From Harenicola maris (GTDB lineage Bacteria; Pseudomonadota; Alphaproteobacteria; Rhodobacterales; Rhodobacteraceae), in contig JADQAZ010000004.1 in assembly GCA_018524345.1 (NCBI GenBank), forward strand, positions 186,001-250,000: DNA of 64,000 bases, in the 5' to 3' direction. This document shows positions 50,564-60,248 of the stretch, piece after piece. Numbering within the stretch: the stretch's first letter is position 1; each line of letters opens with the position of its first letter. A program made the position numbers and the translations under genes. The notes beneath the pieces are model-generated. The model was not told the origin of the DNA, made no database searches, and was given only the letters and a program-made list of their open reading frames with translations.

Positions 50564-52603
50564 ATGATTGACAGTCTACTCTCTCTGTTTGGCGCAGTGG
50601 TTGATATCGCATTCAGCATTCGCATCATTGATGTGATGTGGGCGACATTGCTGGGCATCTGCGTTGGTGCCCTGCCGGGGCTGACGGCGACGCTGGGCGT
50701 GGCTTTGATGACGACCCTGACCTTTGATCTGGAGCCCGAGCGGGCGATCCTGATCCTGATTTCCATGTATATCGGCGCGATCTACGGCGGCAGCCGCAGC
50801 GCCATTTTGCTCAATATCCCCGGAACGCCGGCCAATGCGGCGACCTCGCTGGATGGCTATGCTCTTGCGCGGGCGGGCAAGGCGGGGCCTGCTATGGCGG
50901 TTGCGACGCTGGGGTCTTTCTGGGGCTCTCTTGTCGGGATGGTCGCGCTGGCGCTGATTGCGCCGACACTGGCGGAATTTGCCCTTGGCTTTGGCGCCTA
51001 CGAGTTTTTCTGGCTGGCGGTGTTTGGCGTGCTTGTCTCGGGGCAGCTGACCGCGCTGGACGATCCGATCAAGGGCTGGATCGCGGGCTTTCTGGGCCTG
51101 CTGGTCGCCATGGTCGGGCAGGAGGGCATTCATGCGGTGCCGCGGTTTTCCTATGGCAGCGGCGATCTGGCGGGGGGCATCGGCCTGTTGCCTGCCATGG
51201 TCGGGGCCTTTGGGTTTGCCGAGATCCTGTCGGTGATGCGGCAGGCCAATTACGAGGTTGTGGCCAATAAGGTGGGCCGTGTGTTGTCCGGCATCGGGGA
51301 TGGGCTGCGCTATTGGCGCACTGCCATTCGCAGCGGGATCATCGGTACCTTCATGGGGCTGATCCCCGGTGTGGGCGAGGACATGGGATCATGGGCCAGC
51401 TACGCCGCCGCCCGCGCCCGCAGCAAGGAGCGCGAAAAATTTGGCAAGGGCTCTACCGAGGGCCTCTTGGCCGCCGAGACGGGCAATAACGCCGCCGTTC
51501 CCGGCGCGCTGATCCCTGTGCTGACCCTTGGGGTGCCCGGCTCTGCCCCGGCGGCGGTCTTGTTGGCGGCCATGGTGATCCACGGGGTGCGCCCCGGGCC
51601 GCTGATTATGATCGAGGCGCCGGACTTTGTGTTCAGCGTGGTTGGCATGGTCTTTATGGCCACATTGGCCATGGCGGTGTTCGGCCTTTTGCTAACGCGG
51701 CCCTTGCTTCAGGTGCTGCGGGTGCGGCGCGAGGTTTTGATGCCGATCATCTTTGTGCTTTGCACGGTGGGGGCCTTTGCCATCGCCAGCCGGATGTTTG
51801 ACGTTTACGTCATGCTGTTCTTTGGCATCGCGGGCTTCATCCTGCGGGAGTTGAAATTCCCCATGGCGCCCCTGATCCTCGGGATCGTTTTGGGGGATAT
51901 TCTGGACAAGAACCTGCGGCGGGGGCTGGTGCTGAGTGACGGGGAGTTGACGCCCTTCCTTACCCGCCCGATCAGCGCGGTTTTGTGGGTCACGGCGCTG
52001 GGCTTTATTTTGTTGTCGATGCCTGCGGTGCGCCGTTGGATTGGCGGGCTTTGGGGGCGGGGTGAGGCGGCGGTGCAAACCGCCCCGACGTCGCCCGCCA
52101 AGGCCTCCGCACCCGATAGCATTGCGGCCCTCGTCCTGTTTGCCTTTGCGGCGCTGGCCCTGATCGAGAGTCTGCGGATGGAGGGCCTGTCGCATCTGGA
52201 CATCAACCCCTTCACCGCGCCGGGGGTGGTGCCTGCCATGGTCAGCTTTGCCCTGTTGCTCTGCACTGCTGCCTTCCTGCTGCGCAATCTTCGGCGGGGC
52301 GGCTTTGCGGGGATCGGGCGCGAGACTTTCCGCATTGACTGGGCCGATGGGGCGGTGCGCCGTGTTGCGCTGACCCTTGGTCTGACCCTGACTTTCGCCT
52401 TGGGGATGATCGGGCATTTGCCCTTTGCCATTGCGGCCTCGCTGTTTGTCTTTGCCTTTCTGGTGCTGCTGGACCGGCGGACCCTGCCGGGGCTGGGGGA
52501 TATTCAGGCGCGGCCGCTGATCTTTGCCGCTGTGCTCTCGCTTGTTGTCGGGTTCGGGGTGCAGGCGCTGTTCTCCGAAGTCTTTCTTGTTCGTTTGCCG
52601 TAA
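50564..52603 (+). CDS. TctA-TctB fusion, tripartite tricarboxylate transporter permease
   Basis: This 679-residue membrane protein joins two subunits. Residues about 1-500 are TctA, with GICVGALPGLTATLGVALMT, YGGSRSAILLNIPGTPANAA and GLIPGVGEDMGSWASYAAAR. The last 165 residues (DSIAALVLFAFAALALIESL onward) match TctB, a four-segment small subunit that is normally a separate gene. No separate tctB is found in the window. The open frame is continuous, so the fusion is not a frameshift artefact. It forms the membrane channel for the carboxylate bound by TctC. Confidence 0.88.
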   Translation: MIDSLLSLFGAVVDIAFSIRIIDVMWATLLGICVGALPGLTATLGVALMTTLTFDLEPERAILILISMYIGAIYGGSRSAILLNIPGTPANAATSLDGYALARAGKAGPAMAVATLGSFWGSLVGMVALALIAPTLAEFALGFGAYEFFWLAVFGVLVSGQLTALDDPIKGWIAGFLGLLVAMVGQEGIHAVPRFSYGSGDLAGGIGLLPAMVGAFGFAEILSVMRQANYEVVANKVGRVLSGIGDGLRYWRTAIRSGIIGTFMGLIPGVGEDMGSWASYAAARARSKEREKFGKGSTEGLLAAETGNNAAVPGALIPVLTLGVPGSAPAAVLLAAMVIHGVRPGPLIMIEAPDFVFSVVGMVFMATLAMAVFGLLLTRPLLQVLRVRREVLMPIIFVLCTVGAFAIASRMFDVYVMLFFGIAGFILRELKFPMAPLILGIVLGDILDKNLRRGLVLSDGELTPFLTRPISAVLWVTALGFILLSMPAVRRWIGGLWGRGEAAVQTAPTSPAKASAPDSIAALVLFAFAALALIESLRMEGLSHLDINPFTAPGVVPAMVSFALLLCTAAFLLRNLRRGGFAGIGRETFRIDWADGAVRRVALTLGLTLTFALGMIGHLPFAIAASLFVFAFLVLLDRRTLPGLGDIQARPLIFAAVLSLVVGFGVQALFSEVFLVRLP

Positions 52604-52614
52604 GGGGCCCTGAA

Positions 52615-53451
52615 ATGCAGTTTTGCCTATGTAACGAAGTGCTGCGTGACCTGCCATTCGAGCAGCAATGCCGCATGGCCGCGCAGCTTGGCTATAGCGG
52701 GATCGAGCTGGCCCCCTTTACCCTTGGCGATGCGCCGCATCTGATGCCTGCCGCGCGGCGGCGCGAGGTGCGGGCCATGGCCGAGGATGCGGGGGTGCCG
52801 ATCATCGGGTTGCATTGGCTTTTGGTGGCGCCCGAGGGGCTGTCGATCACCTCGTCTGACCCTGATCGTGCGGGCAAGACCCGTGATGTGATGCTGCGTC
52901 TGGTGGAGCTTTGCGCCGATCTGGGGGGCAGGGTGCTCGTCCATGGCTCTCCGGGGCAGCGTGATCCGGCCCATGCGCCCAGCCCCGCCGCCGCGCGCAG
53001 CATTGCCCTTGACCATTTCGCCGCCGCTGGCCGCGCCGCGGCGCAGGCGGGGCTGACCTATTGCATAGAGCCGCTGGCCCCGCGCGAGACGCCCTTTATC
53101 AACACCGTGGCCGAGGCCATCTCCATGGTGGAGGAGGCGGACACGCCGGGGCTGAAGACCATGATCGACACCTCTGCTGCGAGCCTGTCGGAAAGCCTGC
53201 CTGTGGCGCAGGTGATCCGCGATTTTTGGCCGGGGGGGCAGCTGGCCCATATTCAGGTGAATGACCGCAACCGCCGTGCGCCGGGGCAGGGGGGCGACAG
53301 TTTCGGCCCCGTTCTGCAGGCGCTGCGCGATGTGGGCTATGGCGGGCCGATCTCTGTCGAGCCGTTTATTTATGAGCCCGACGGGCCGACCACGGCGGCT
53401 GTGGCGATTGGATACCTCAAGGCACTTTGCGAGGGGGATCCCCATGGGTGA
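52615..53451 (+). CDS. TIM-barrel sugar isomerase/epimerase (xylose isomerase-like)
   Basis: The 278-residue protein has the AP-endonuclease-2/xylose isomerase-like fold: RMAAQLGYSGIELAPFTLGD, LVHGSPGQRDP, YCIEPLAPRETPF with a metal Glu, MIDTSAASLSE with a metal Asp, HIQVNDRNRRAPGQGGDSFG with metal His and Asp, and ISVEPFIYEPDGP with the last Glu. The four-ligand metal site is complete. It probably interconverts keto and aldo forms of a sugar or sugar acid. It begins 11 bases after the transporter and overlaps the next gene by eight. Confidence 0.8.
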   Translation: MQFCLCNEVLRDLPFEQQCRMAAQLGYSGIELAPFTLGDAPHLMPAARRREVRAMAEDAGVPIIGLHWLLVAPEGLSITSSDPDRAGKTRDVMLRLVELCADLGGRVLVHGSPGQRDPAHAPSPAAARSIALDHFAAAGRAAAQAGLTYCIEPLAPRETPFINTVAEAISMVEEADTPGLKTMIDTSAASLSESLPVAQVIRDFWPGGQLAHIQVNDRNRRAPGQGGDSFGPVLQALRDVGYGGPISVEPFIYEPDGPTTAAVAIGYLKALCEGDPHG

Positions 53452-54883
53452 GGCGCTTGAGATCAAGCTGGCCGATCTGCGCATCGGGCTTGCCAATGTG
53501 CATGCGCGCATTCCCTTCCGCTTTGGCAATGCCACCATTCGCCATGTCTCTCAGGCTGTGGTCGAGGTGGAGGTCGAGACGCGGGACGGCGCGCGGGCCA
53601 AGGGCTATGCCGCCGATTTCCTGTCCTACGCTTGGTTTGACAAGCGGCCCGGCAAAACCCCGGCGGAGGGGAGCGCGGCATTGCTGGCCTCGATCCAGTC
53701 GGCTGGCGCGGCTTGGCTGGATGCGGGGTTTGGCACGCCCTTTGCCCTGTGGCGCGATCTGCACCGCGGGCAGGAGGAGGCGAGCCTTGCGCGTGGCAGC
53801 AACCGGCTGAGCGGCAATTTTGGCGTCTCGATGATCGAGCGGGCGGTGATAGACGCTGTTGGGCGGCTTTCGGGCCTTGGCTTTCATGATCTGCTGTTCG
53901 GCGGGCAGCTGGGCATCGAGGAACCTTCGGTCTTTGCCGAACTGCCCCAAGGGGCGGTGGTGACCTCGCTGCCGCTCTTGCCGCGCCGCCGGATGGATCT
54001 GCGCCATACGGTGGGCCTGATTGATCCCCTGACGGCGGCGGAGAACACCGCGCCGCTGAATGATGGCCTGCCAGAGACCCTTGAGGATTACCTTAGGGCG
54101 CAGGGGCTGCGCAGCCTCAAGGTCAAGATCGGCGGCGATGTGGAGGAAAGCATCGCGCGGCTCAAGGCCATCGCGGCGCTTTTGGCGCGGGTGGAGCGCC
54201 CCGTCACCATAACGCTGGACGGGAACGAGCAATTCGCCAGCATGGAGGCCTTTGCCGCCCTTGCCGAGGCGGCGCGGAGCGCGCCGGAGCTGGAGGCGCT
54301 TTGGCGCAGTGTGCTGTTCGTCGAGCAACCGGTGGAGCGGGAGGCGGCCATGCAGGAGCCCCTGACCGCGCAGGTGCAGGCGGCGATTGGCAAGCCGCTG
54401 ATCATCGACGAATCCGATGGCTGGGCCACGGCCTTCAAGGAGGCCATGGCGCTGGGCTACTGCGGGGTCAGTCACAAGAACTGCAAGGGGGTGTTCCGGT
54501 CTTTCCTGAACAATGCCTTGGCGGCGCAGCGCAACGAGGCGCTGGGCGAGGCGCGGTATTTCCTGTCGGCGGAGGACCTGAGCTGTTTGCCGGTGGTGTC
54601 CCTGAACGCCGATCTGGCCGCCGCGGCGAGCCTTGGCATAGGGCATATCGAACGCAACGGGCATCATTATTTCAACGGGCTGAAACACCTCAGCCTGCCG
54701 GAGCAGGATGCCGCCATTGCCGATTACGGCGGGCTTTATGCGCGCGGCGCAGGCGGCGTTGCCCTTGCGGTGCATGGCGGCGCTGTGGAGACCTCGGGCC
54801 TGTTTGGGCCGGGGTTCGGCGTCAGGACACCGCCGGATATGGACAGGCTGCTTTCACCGCAGGAGTGGCAGTTTGATGCGTGA
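53444..54883 (+). CDS. Enolase-superfamily (mandelate racemase/muconate lactonising type) enzyme
   Basis: The 479-residue protein (ATG 53444 overlapping the previous stop) has a capping domain and a barrel with LRSLKVKIGG (K-x-K), TITLDGNEQF (metal Asp), LFVEQPVER (metal Glu), IIDESDGWA (metal Asp/Glu) and GYCGVSHKNCKGVFRS (a second Lys base position). The catalytic set points to a dehydratase or cycloisomerase of a hydroxy acid. At 479 residues it is about 80-100 longer than usual, mainly in the first 150 residues and at the C-terminus. The substrate is unknown. Confidence 0.8.
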   Translation: MGEALEIKLADLRIGLANVHARIPFRFGNATIRHVSQAVVEVEVETRDGARAKGYAADFLSYAWFDKRPGKTPAEGSAALLASIQSAGAAWLDAGFGTPFALWRDLHRGQEEASLARGSNRLSGNFGVSMIERAVIDAVGRLSGLGFHDLLFGGQLGIEEPSVFAELPQGAVVTSLPLLPRRRMDLRHTVGLIDPLTAAENTAPLNDGLPETLEDYLRAQGLRSLKVKIGGDVEESIARLKAIAALLARVERPVTITLDGNEQFASMEAFAALAEAARSAPELEALWRSVLFVEQPVEREAAMQEPLTAQVQAAIGKPLIIDESDGWATAFKEAMALGYCGVSHKNCKGVFRSFLNNALAAQRNEALGEARYFLSAEDLSCLPVVSLNADLAAAASLGIGHIERNGHHYFNGLKHLSLPEQDAAIADYGGLYARGAGGVALAVHGGAVETSGLFGPGFGVRTPPDMDRLLSPQEWQFDA

Positions 54884-54919
54884 TTTTACCGATTTAACGA
54901 CAACAAAGGGGCCGCGACT

Positions 54920-55945
54920 ATGACGGAACTTCCGACCCACCTTTCCGGGGAAACCGAGCTTGAAGAGATCATGACGCGGCCCACTGCTGAGCTGATTTCT
55001 GATCTGCAATCCATTGACGGGGACATCATGATCCTCGGGGTTGCGGGGAAAATGGGCCTGACCCTTGCCCGCATGGCCAAGCGCGCCGCGCCGGACAAGC
55101 GGGTGATCGGGGTGGCGCGGTTCTCTGCCCCCGGATCGCGCGAGGGGCTGGAGGCGATTGGCGTGGAAACCGTGGCTTGTGATCTGCTCGACCGGGCGCA
55201 GATCGAGGCGCTGGAGCCGGTGAAGAATGTGCTCTTCATGGCGGGCCGCAAGTTTGGCGCGGCGCAGGACCAGCCCGCCACTTGGGCGATGAATGCCTAT
55301 GTGCCCGCCCTTGTCGCCGAAAGGTTCAAGGACAGCCGCATCATCGCCTTTTCCACCGCCTGCGTTTACGCCCTGAGCGATGTGGAGGGGAGCGGCTCTA
55401 TCGAGGAGCATGCCCTGACGCCGCCCGGCGAATACGCCAATTCCTGTGTCGGGCGCGAGCGGATGTTCGAGTATTTCTCGGCCCAGCACCGCACCCCGGG
55501 GCGGCTCTTTCGTCTGTGCTATGCCATCGACATGCGCTACGGCGTGTTGCACGACATTGCCACGGCTGTCTGGAACGATCAGCCTGTTTCCCTTGCCATG
55601 AGCCATGCCAATGTTCTGTGGCAGGGGGATGCCAATGCGATTGCCCTGCGCCTTTTGGCCCATTGCACCGTGCCCAGCAGCCCGATCAATGTCTCTGGCC
55701 CCGAAAAGATCGAGATCAGGAAGGTCGCTGAGGAATTCGGCCGCCTTTTTGGCAAGGAGGTCAGCTTCACCGGAAGGCCGGAAAAGAGCGCATGGCTGGT
55801 CAATACCAAGCTGCAGCAATCCATGTTCGGCAAGCCGACAGTGGGCATTGACCAGTTGATCGGCTGGACCGCCGATTGGGTGCAGAACGACAGGGGCAGC
55901 CTCGGCAAACCCACCCATTTTGAAGTCAGGGATGGAACATACTAA
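54920..55945 (+). CDS. NAD-dependent epimerase/dehydratase-like SDR
   Basis: The 341-residue protein has an N-terminal Rossmann segment DIMILGVAGKMGLTLAR (G-x2-G-x2-G), VETVACDLLDRAQIEALEPV, NVLFMAGRKFG, and AFSTACVYAL with an extended-SDR Ser/Thr followed by NSCVGRERMFEY, where the usual Y-x3-K is replaced by a C-V-G-R-E-R sequence. It therefore may bind NAD but not react in the classical way, or use another base. It lies between the enolase-type gene and the TetR gene in the operon. Confidence 0.75.
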   Translation: MTELPTHLSGETELEEIMTRPTAELISDLQSIDGDIMILGVAGKMGLTLARMAKRAAPDKRVIGVARFSAPGSREGLEAIGVETVACDLLDRAQIEALEPVKNVLFMAGRKFGAAQDQPATWAMNAYVPALVAERFKDSRIIAFSTACVYALSDVEGSGSIEEHALTPPGEYANSCVGRERMFEYFSAQHRTPGRLFRLCYAIDMRYGVLHDIATAVWNDQPVSLAMSHANVLWQGDANAIALRLLAHCTVPSSPINVSGPEKIEIRKVAEEFGRLFGKEVSFTGRPEKSAWLVNTKLQQSMFGKPTVGIDQLIGWTADWVQNDRGSLGKPTHFEVRDGTY

Positions 55946-56646
55946 TGGCAGCATCAGCCCCAAAACCCAAAGCAGGCGAGGCGGTGGACGCCCCCGTGCG
56001 CCGTGATCCGGTGCAAACCCAGGCCAATATCCTGAAGGCCGCGACCCATGAATTTGCCGCCTATGGCTTTCAGGGCGCGCGCACCGATCGCATCGCCCTT
56101 GATGCGGGCATCGGCAAGCGGATGATCTTTCACTATTTCGACTCCAAGGAGGGGCTGTTTGCCGCCGTTCTTGAGGGGGTCTATGCGCGGATCCGGACGG
56201 CGGAGGAGGGCCTTGATCTGACCAATCGCTCGCCGGTGGAGGCCATCGCCGCCCTCGTCGGCTTCAGCTTTGACTGGTATACGCGCAACCCCGAATTCGT
56301 GCCGCTGCTGAACGAGGAAAACCTGCATCAGGGGCGGCATCTGCGCGGCTCCCACCGGGCCAAGGACCTGACCATGCCCTTGGTGGACAAGCTGCAAGAT
56401 ATCCTCAAGCGCGGCGAGGAGGAGGGGGTGTTCCGCTCCGGGGTTGATCCGGTTGACCTTTATATCTCTATCGCGGCGATCGGGTATTTCTACTTTTCCA
56501 ACACCTACACCCTTGGCCGCATCTTTGACCGCGACTTTGCCAAGGAAGAGCTGATCGCAAAGCGCCGCAGCCATGTGATCGATATGATCAGCAGCTATCT
56601 GATGTTTGACCCTGGCCCAGAAGGCCGGACAGGAGGGGCGCCATGA
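55945..56646 (+). CDS. TetR-family regulator of the tct operon
   Basis: The 233-residue protein has a TetR helix-turn-helix (ATHEFAAYGFQGARTDRIAL then IGKRMIFHYFDSKEGLFAAV, about 30-75) and a C-terminal TetR_C domain with YTRNPEFVPLLNEENLHQG. The start overlaps the SDR stop as TAATG. It is encoded inside the operon, so it probably represses the operon's promoter; the concentric dyad at 49401-49434 is the likely site. The effector should be the imported acid or a product of the DHDPS-like enzyme that follows. Confidence 0.85.
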   Translation: MAASAPKPKAGEAVDAPVRRDPVQTQANILKAATHEFAAYGFQGARTDRIALDAGIGKRMIFHYFDSKEGLFAAVLEGVYARIRTAEEGLDLTNRSPVEAIAALVGFSFDWYTRNPEFVPLLNEENLHQGRHLRGSHRAKDLTMPLVDKLQDILKRGEEEGVFRSGVDPVDLYISIAAIGYFYFSNTYTLGRIFDRDFAKEELIAKRRSHVIDMISSYLMFDPGPEGRTGGAP

Positions 56647-57698
56647 TGACCGACCATATCCCCAGCGCGGCGCTTGCCGCCTTTCAGGCGGGCGGGGTTA
56701 TTCCGGCCCATCCGCTGGCCCTGACGGCGGAGCGAAAGCTGGACGAGGCGCGGCAGATCGCGCTGAGCCGCTATTACCTTGATGCGGGCGTCACCGGCAT
56801 GGCCGTGGGCGTTCATACGACGCAGTTCGAAATCCGCGACCACGGGCTGTTCCGCCCGGTTCTGGAAATGGCGGCAGAGCAGGCGCGAGAATGGTCCGAT
56901 ACGCCGCGCTTTATGATCGCAGGGGCGGTTGGCGATACGGCGCAGGCAGTGCGCGAGGCACAGGTGGCGCGCGATCTTGGCTATCACGCGGTGCTGCTGT
57001 CCCTTGCGGGGCGCGAGGGCACGGATGCGGAGCTGATCGCCCATTGCCGTGAGGTCTCGCAGGTGCTGCCCCTGATCGGGTTCTATTTGCAAACCTCCAT
57101 GGGCGGGCCGGTGTTGTCAGAGGCGTTCTGGCGCGGCTTTGCCGAGATCGACAATGTGGTGGGCATCAAGATGGCGCCCTTTGACCGCTATCGCACCATC
57201 GACGTGGTGCGCGCCGTGGTGGCCGCCGGGCGCGAGGAGGAGATCACCCTTTACACCGGCAATGACGATCACATCGTTGCCGACCTGCTGACCCCCTTCG
57301 AGGTGATGCGCGGGGGCAAGCCGGTTACGGTGCGGATCAAGGGCGGCCTTCTGGGCCATTGGGCGGTCTGGACCCGCGCCGCAGTTCTGATGATGGAGCG
57401 TTTGAAGGCGCTGGACCCTGCCGCGCCGATTGACCCTGCGTGGTTGGCGCTGGATGCGCGCACCACCGATGCGAATTCCGCCTTCTTTGATGCGGCGAAC
57501 GGGTATCAGGGGGTGATTGCGGGCATCCATGAGGTGCTGCACCGGCAGGGCCTTTTGGCGGGCACATGGTGCCTCAATCCGGCAGAGGCAATGGGGCCGG
57601 GGCAGGGGGAGAAGATCAGCCGCGTTTATGCCGATTACCCCGACCTGAACGACGACGCCTTTATCCGCGAGAACCTGCCCCGCTGGCTGTCCCCCTAA
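56643..57698 (+). CDS. Dihydrodipicolinate synthase-family lyase
   Basis: The 351-residue protein is a class I aldolase of the DapA/NAL superfamily: GGVIPAHPLALTAERKLDEA, GVTGMAVGVHTTQFEIRD, LPLIGFYLQTSMGG with the catalytic Tyr and NVVGIKMAPFDRYRTI with the Schiff-base lysine. It should cleave or dehydrate a keto-sugar acid. With the TIM-barrel, enolase-type and SDR enzymes upstream, it completes a catabolic route of the imported carboxylate. It starts within the TetR stop and converges with the gene at 57728. Confidence 0.8.
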   Translation: MMTDHIPSAALAAFQAGGVIPAHPLALTAERKLDEARQIALSRYYLDAGVTGMAVGVHTTQFEIRDHGLFRPVLEMAAEQAREWSDTPRFMIAGAVGDTAQAVREAQVARDLGYHAVLLSLAGREGTDAELIAHCREVSQVLPLIGFYLQTSMGGPVLSEAFWRGFAEIDNVVGIKMAPFDRYRTIDVVRAVVAAGREEEITLYTGNDDHIVADLLTPFEVMRGGKPVTVRIKGGLLGHWAVWTRAAVLMMERLKALDPAAPIDPAWLALDARTTDANSAFFDAANGYQGVIAGIHEVLHRQGLLAGTWCLNPAEAMGPGQGEKISRVYADYPDLNDDAFIRENLPRWLSP

Positions 57699-57727
57699 GG
57701 GGACAGGCCTAGGTCGGGTGGCCGTGC

Positions 57728-60163
57728 TTAGCTGCGCATGCGGCTGTAGTCCGGGTCATAGGGGCCGGTGGGGATGATCTTTGCTGGCACCGGCTTGCCG
57801 ATCACATCCACATGCAGGCCCTCTGCGCCCTCGGCAAAGGCAGGCTCGACAAAGGCATAGGCAAGGTTCAGCCCCGTGCGGTGGCCCCAATCGGCCGAGG
57901 TTACGGTGCCGATCACCCGCCCCTCTGCCGTAACAGAGGCGCCGCCATGGCTGGGCGCATGGGTGCAGTCCAGCGCAAGGGTCACGAGCCTGCGCTGCGG
58001 CCCTGCTGCGCGGCGTTTCTCCAGCGCTGCCTTGCCGATGAAGTCCTCTTTCTCCATCTTCACGAAACGGTCGAGGGCGGTCTCGAAGGGGTCGAACTCG
58101 GTCAGCAGGTCGGCCTTCCAGTGCAAGAAGCCCTTCTCCATCCGCATGGAATCCACAGCCCGCGCGCCGAAGAGCCGCAGCCCATGGGCCTCGCCTGCTT
58201 TGCGCAGGGCAAGGTAGGCGGCATAGAGCGAGGCATTGGGCACGTGGATTTCATAGGCCAGCTCGCCAGAGAAGCTGACGCCCAAGACAGTGGCGGGGGC
58301 AAAGCCGATGAAACATTCGCGCACCGAGAGCCATGGGAAGGCCTCTTTCGACCAGTCGCCGCGCGAGCAGGCGGCCAGAACATCGCGCGCCTTGGGCCCC
58401 GCCAGAACCATGATCGTCTGATCATTGGTCAGGCTTTTGATCTGCACGTCCTCATCGGCGTGCAGATGGGCCTGTAACCAGTCCATATCGTGGAATTCCG
58501 CGGCGGCGGCGGAGCCGTACCAGACGCGATCCGGCCCACGGTCAGAGGCGGGGATATTCGCCACCGTGGCCTCGCCCTTGACCATGCCGTGATCGTTGAG
58601 CAGATAGCCAAGGCCAACGCGCCCCGGTTTGCGCGTGACCGCGCCGCAGAACATCCGGTTCAGGAAGCTGTGGCGATCTGCGCCGGTGATCTCGAACCGG
58701 TTAAAGCCGTTGACCTCGGCAAGGCCGACGTTCTCGGCCACGTTTTTCACCTCGGCGGCAACGATATCAAAGGTCTCGTCAAAGCCGAAGCCGAGGGTGG
58801 GGTGAAAATCGGGCGCGGGCTTGAGGTAATCCATCCGCTCCCATCCGTTCACCACCGTAAACTCGGCCCCCTCGGCGGCCAGAACCGGCGTCAGGGGGGT
58901 GGTTTTGGCGGGGCGGCCCGCAGGGCGGTGCTCATGGGGGAAGTGGAAGCGGAATTCGTTCTGGTAATCCTCGATGGATTTCAGGGCCGTCAGCTCCACA
59001 TTGGCGTGGCCGGTAAAGCGGCGCGGATCGATGACCCAAGTGTCATAGCAGGCCTCGCCATGGACGATCTGTTGCGCGAGAAGCCAGCCGTGGCCGCCGC
59101 CCTCGCCCAGACCGGCCCGCAGGCCGATGATGCAAAAGGCATTGCGCTTGCCCGGGATCGGGCCAACCAGAGGCGCGCCGTCGATGGTATAGGTGATCGG
59201 GCCGTTGACGACATTCTTGATGCCCACCTCGGTCAGGGCGGGCATGCGGGCAAAGGCGCCCTCCAGCACGTCGGTGATGCGGTCAAGGTCATCGGGGCAC
59301 AGGGCGTTGACGAAATGCGGGTCGATCCCGTCCATGCCCCATGTTTTACAGTCCTGTTCGTAAAAACCGATGAGGAGGCCGCCCTTTTCCTGACGGCAGT
59401 AATAATCGCTGATCGGACAGCGCAGCAGGGGCATGCGGTGGCCGGCCTCGGCGATGGCGGGGATGTCGTCGGTGACGAAATACTGATGCTCCATGGAGGC
59501 CACGGGGTGATGCACTCCCATCATCGCGCCGACCTCGTTGACGCGGTAGCCGCAGGCATTGACCACGACATCGCAGTCGATATCGCCCTTGGTGGTATGG
59601 ACCGTCCATGTGTCATCGGCCTTTTGCGTCAGGCCCGTCACCGGCGTGTTGCGGTAAACCTCGGCCCCGGCCTTGCGGGCGCGGCGCGCCAGCGCCTGAC
59701 ACAGGGAGGCGGGGTCGATATCGCCGTCGTTGCCGTCCCACAGCCCGCCAAGCAGGTTGTCGGTGGAGATAAGCGGATGACGGCGGGCGCATTCCTCGGC
59801 GTCGAGGATTTCGAATTCTACATCCATGCCCCGCGCCATAGAGGCGAAATGGGCATAGCCGTCCATCTGGGCCTGGGTATTGGCAAGGCGGATGCCGCCG
59901 TCGCCGTGGTTGTATTGCACGGGATAATCGGCATCGTCGCGCAGTTCTTTGTAGAGTTTGATCGAGTGGCTTTTCAGGCCGACCATGGTTTGCGTCATGC
60001 CGAAATTGGTGACCTGCGCCGCCGAATGCCATGTGGTGCCGCTGGTCAGCTCGTCGCGCTCGACCAGAACAACGTCTGTCCAGCCCTCTTGGGTCAAGTG
60101 ATACAGGGTCGAACAGCCGGCAATGCCGCCGCCAATGACCACGGCTTTGGTTCTGGTTTTCAT
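57728..60163 (-). CDS. FAD-dependent dehydrogenase with GcvT domain (dimethylglycine/sarcosine dehydrogenase-like)
   Basis: The 811-residue protein starts with a FAD motif VVIGGGIAGCSTLYHL, contains SGTTWHSAAQV and HNHGDGGIRLA-like segments, then GLGEGGGHGW, and from about residue 430 a GCV_T folate-binding domain (FEITGADRHSFLNRMFCGAV, then GSVSFSGELAYEIHVP-type VSFSGELAYEIHVP) ending with a GCV_T C-terminal barrel. Such proteins remove N-methyl groups from dimethylglycine or sarcosine and pass them to tetrahydrofolate in the cytoplasm. It is divergent from the MttB homologue, with a LysR-type site in the gap, so both belong to one methylated-amine pathway. Confidence 0.85.
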   Translation of the reverse strand: MKTRTKAVVIGGGIAGCSTLYHLTQEGWTDVVLVERDELTSGTTWHSAAQVTNFGMTQTMVGLKSHSIKLYKELRDDADYPVQYNHGDGGIRLANTQAQMDGYAHFASMARGMDVEFEILDAEECARRHPLISTDNLLGGLWDGNDGDIDPASLCQALARRARKAGAEVYRNTPVTGLTQKADDTWTVHTTKGDIDCDVVVNACGYRVNEVGAMMGVHHPVASMEHQYFVTDDIPAIAEAGHRMPLLRCPISDYYCRQEKGGLLIGFYEQDCKTWGMDGIDPHFVNALCPDDLDRITDVLEGAFARMPALTEVGIKNVVNGPITYTIDGAPLVGPIPGKRNAFCIIGLRAGLGEGGGHGWLLAQQIVHGEACYDTWVIDPRRFTGHANVELTALKSIEDYQNEFRFHFPHEHRPAGRPAKTTPLTPVLAAEGAEFTVVNGWERMDYLKPAPDFHPTLGFGFDETFDIVAAEVKNVAENVGLAEVNGFNRFEITGADRHSFLNRMFCGAVTRKPGRVGLGYLLNDHGMVKGEATVANIPASDRGPDRVWYGSAAAAEFHDMDWLQAHLHADEDVQIKSLTNDQTIMVLAGPKARDVLAACSRGDWSKEAFPWLSVRECFIGFAPATVLGVSFSGELAYEIHVPNASLYAAYLALRKAGEAHGLRLFGARAVDSMRMEKGFLHWKADLLTEFDPFETALDRFVKMEKEDFIGKAALEKRRAAGPQRRLVTLALDCTHAPSHGGASVTAEGRVIGTVTSADWGHRTGLNLAYAFVEPAFAEGAEGLHVDVIGKPVPAKIIPTGPYDPDYSRMRS

Positions 60164-60248
60164 ATGGGGTGTGCTCCGAAAATATTGGCGAAACTAGGCA
60201 GGCAGGAGAGGGGCAAAATCAAGAGGGGAGTTGATTGATCTGGAAATT

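Noticed and set aside
51692..52657. Minus-strand open frame of 321 codons
   Set aside because: Antisense to the TctAB gene; composition of a shadow frame.
58490..60238. Plus-strand open frame of 582 codons
   Set aside because: Antisense to the FAD/GcvT dehydrogenase, which has unmistakable motifs.
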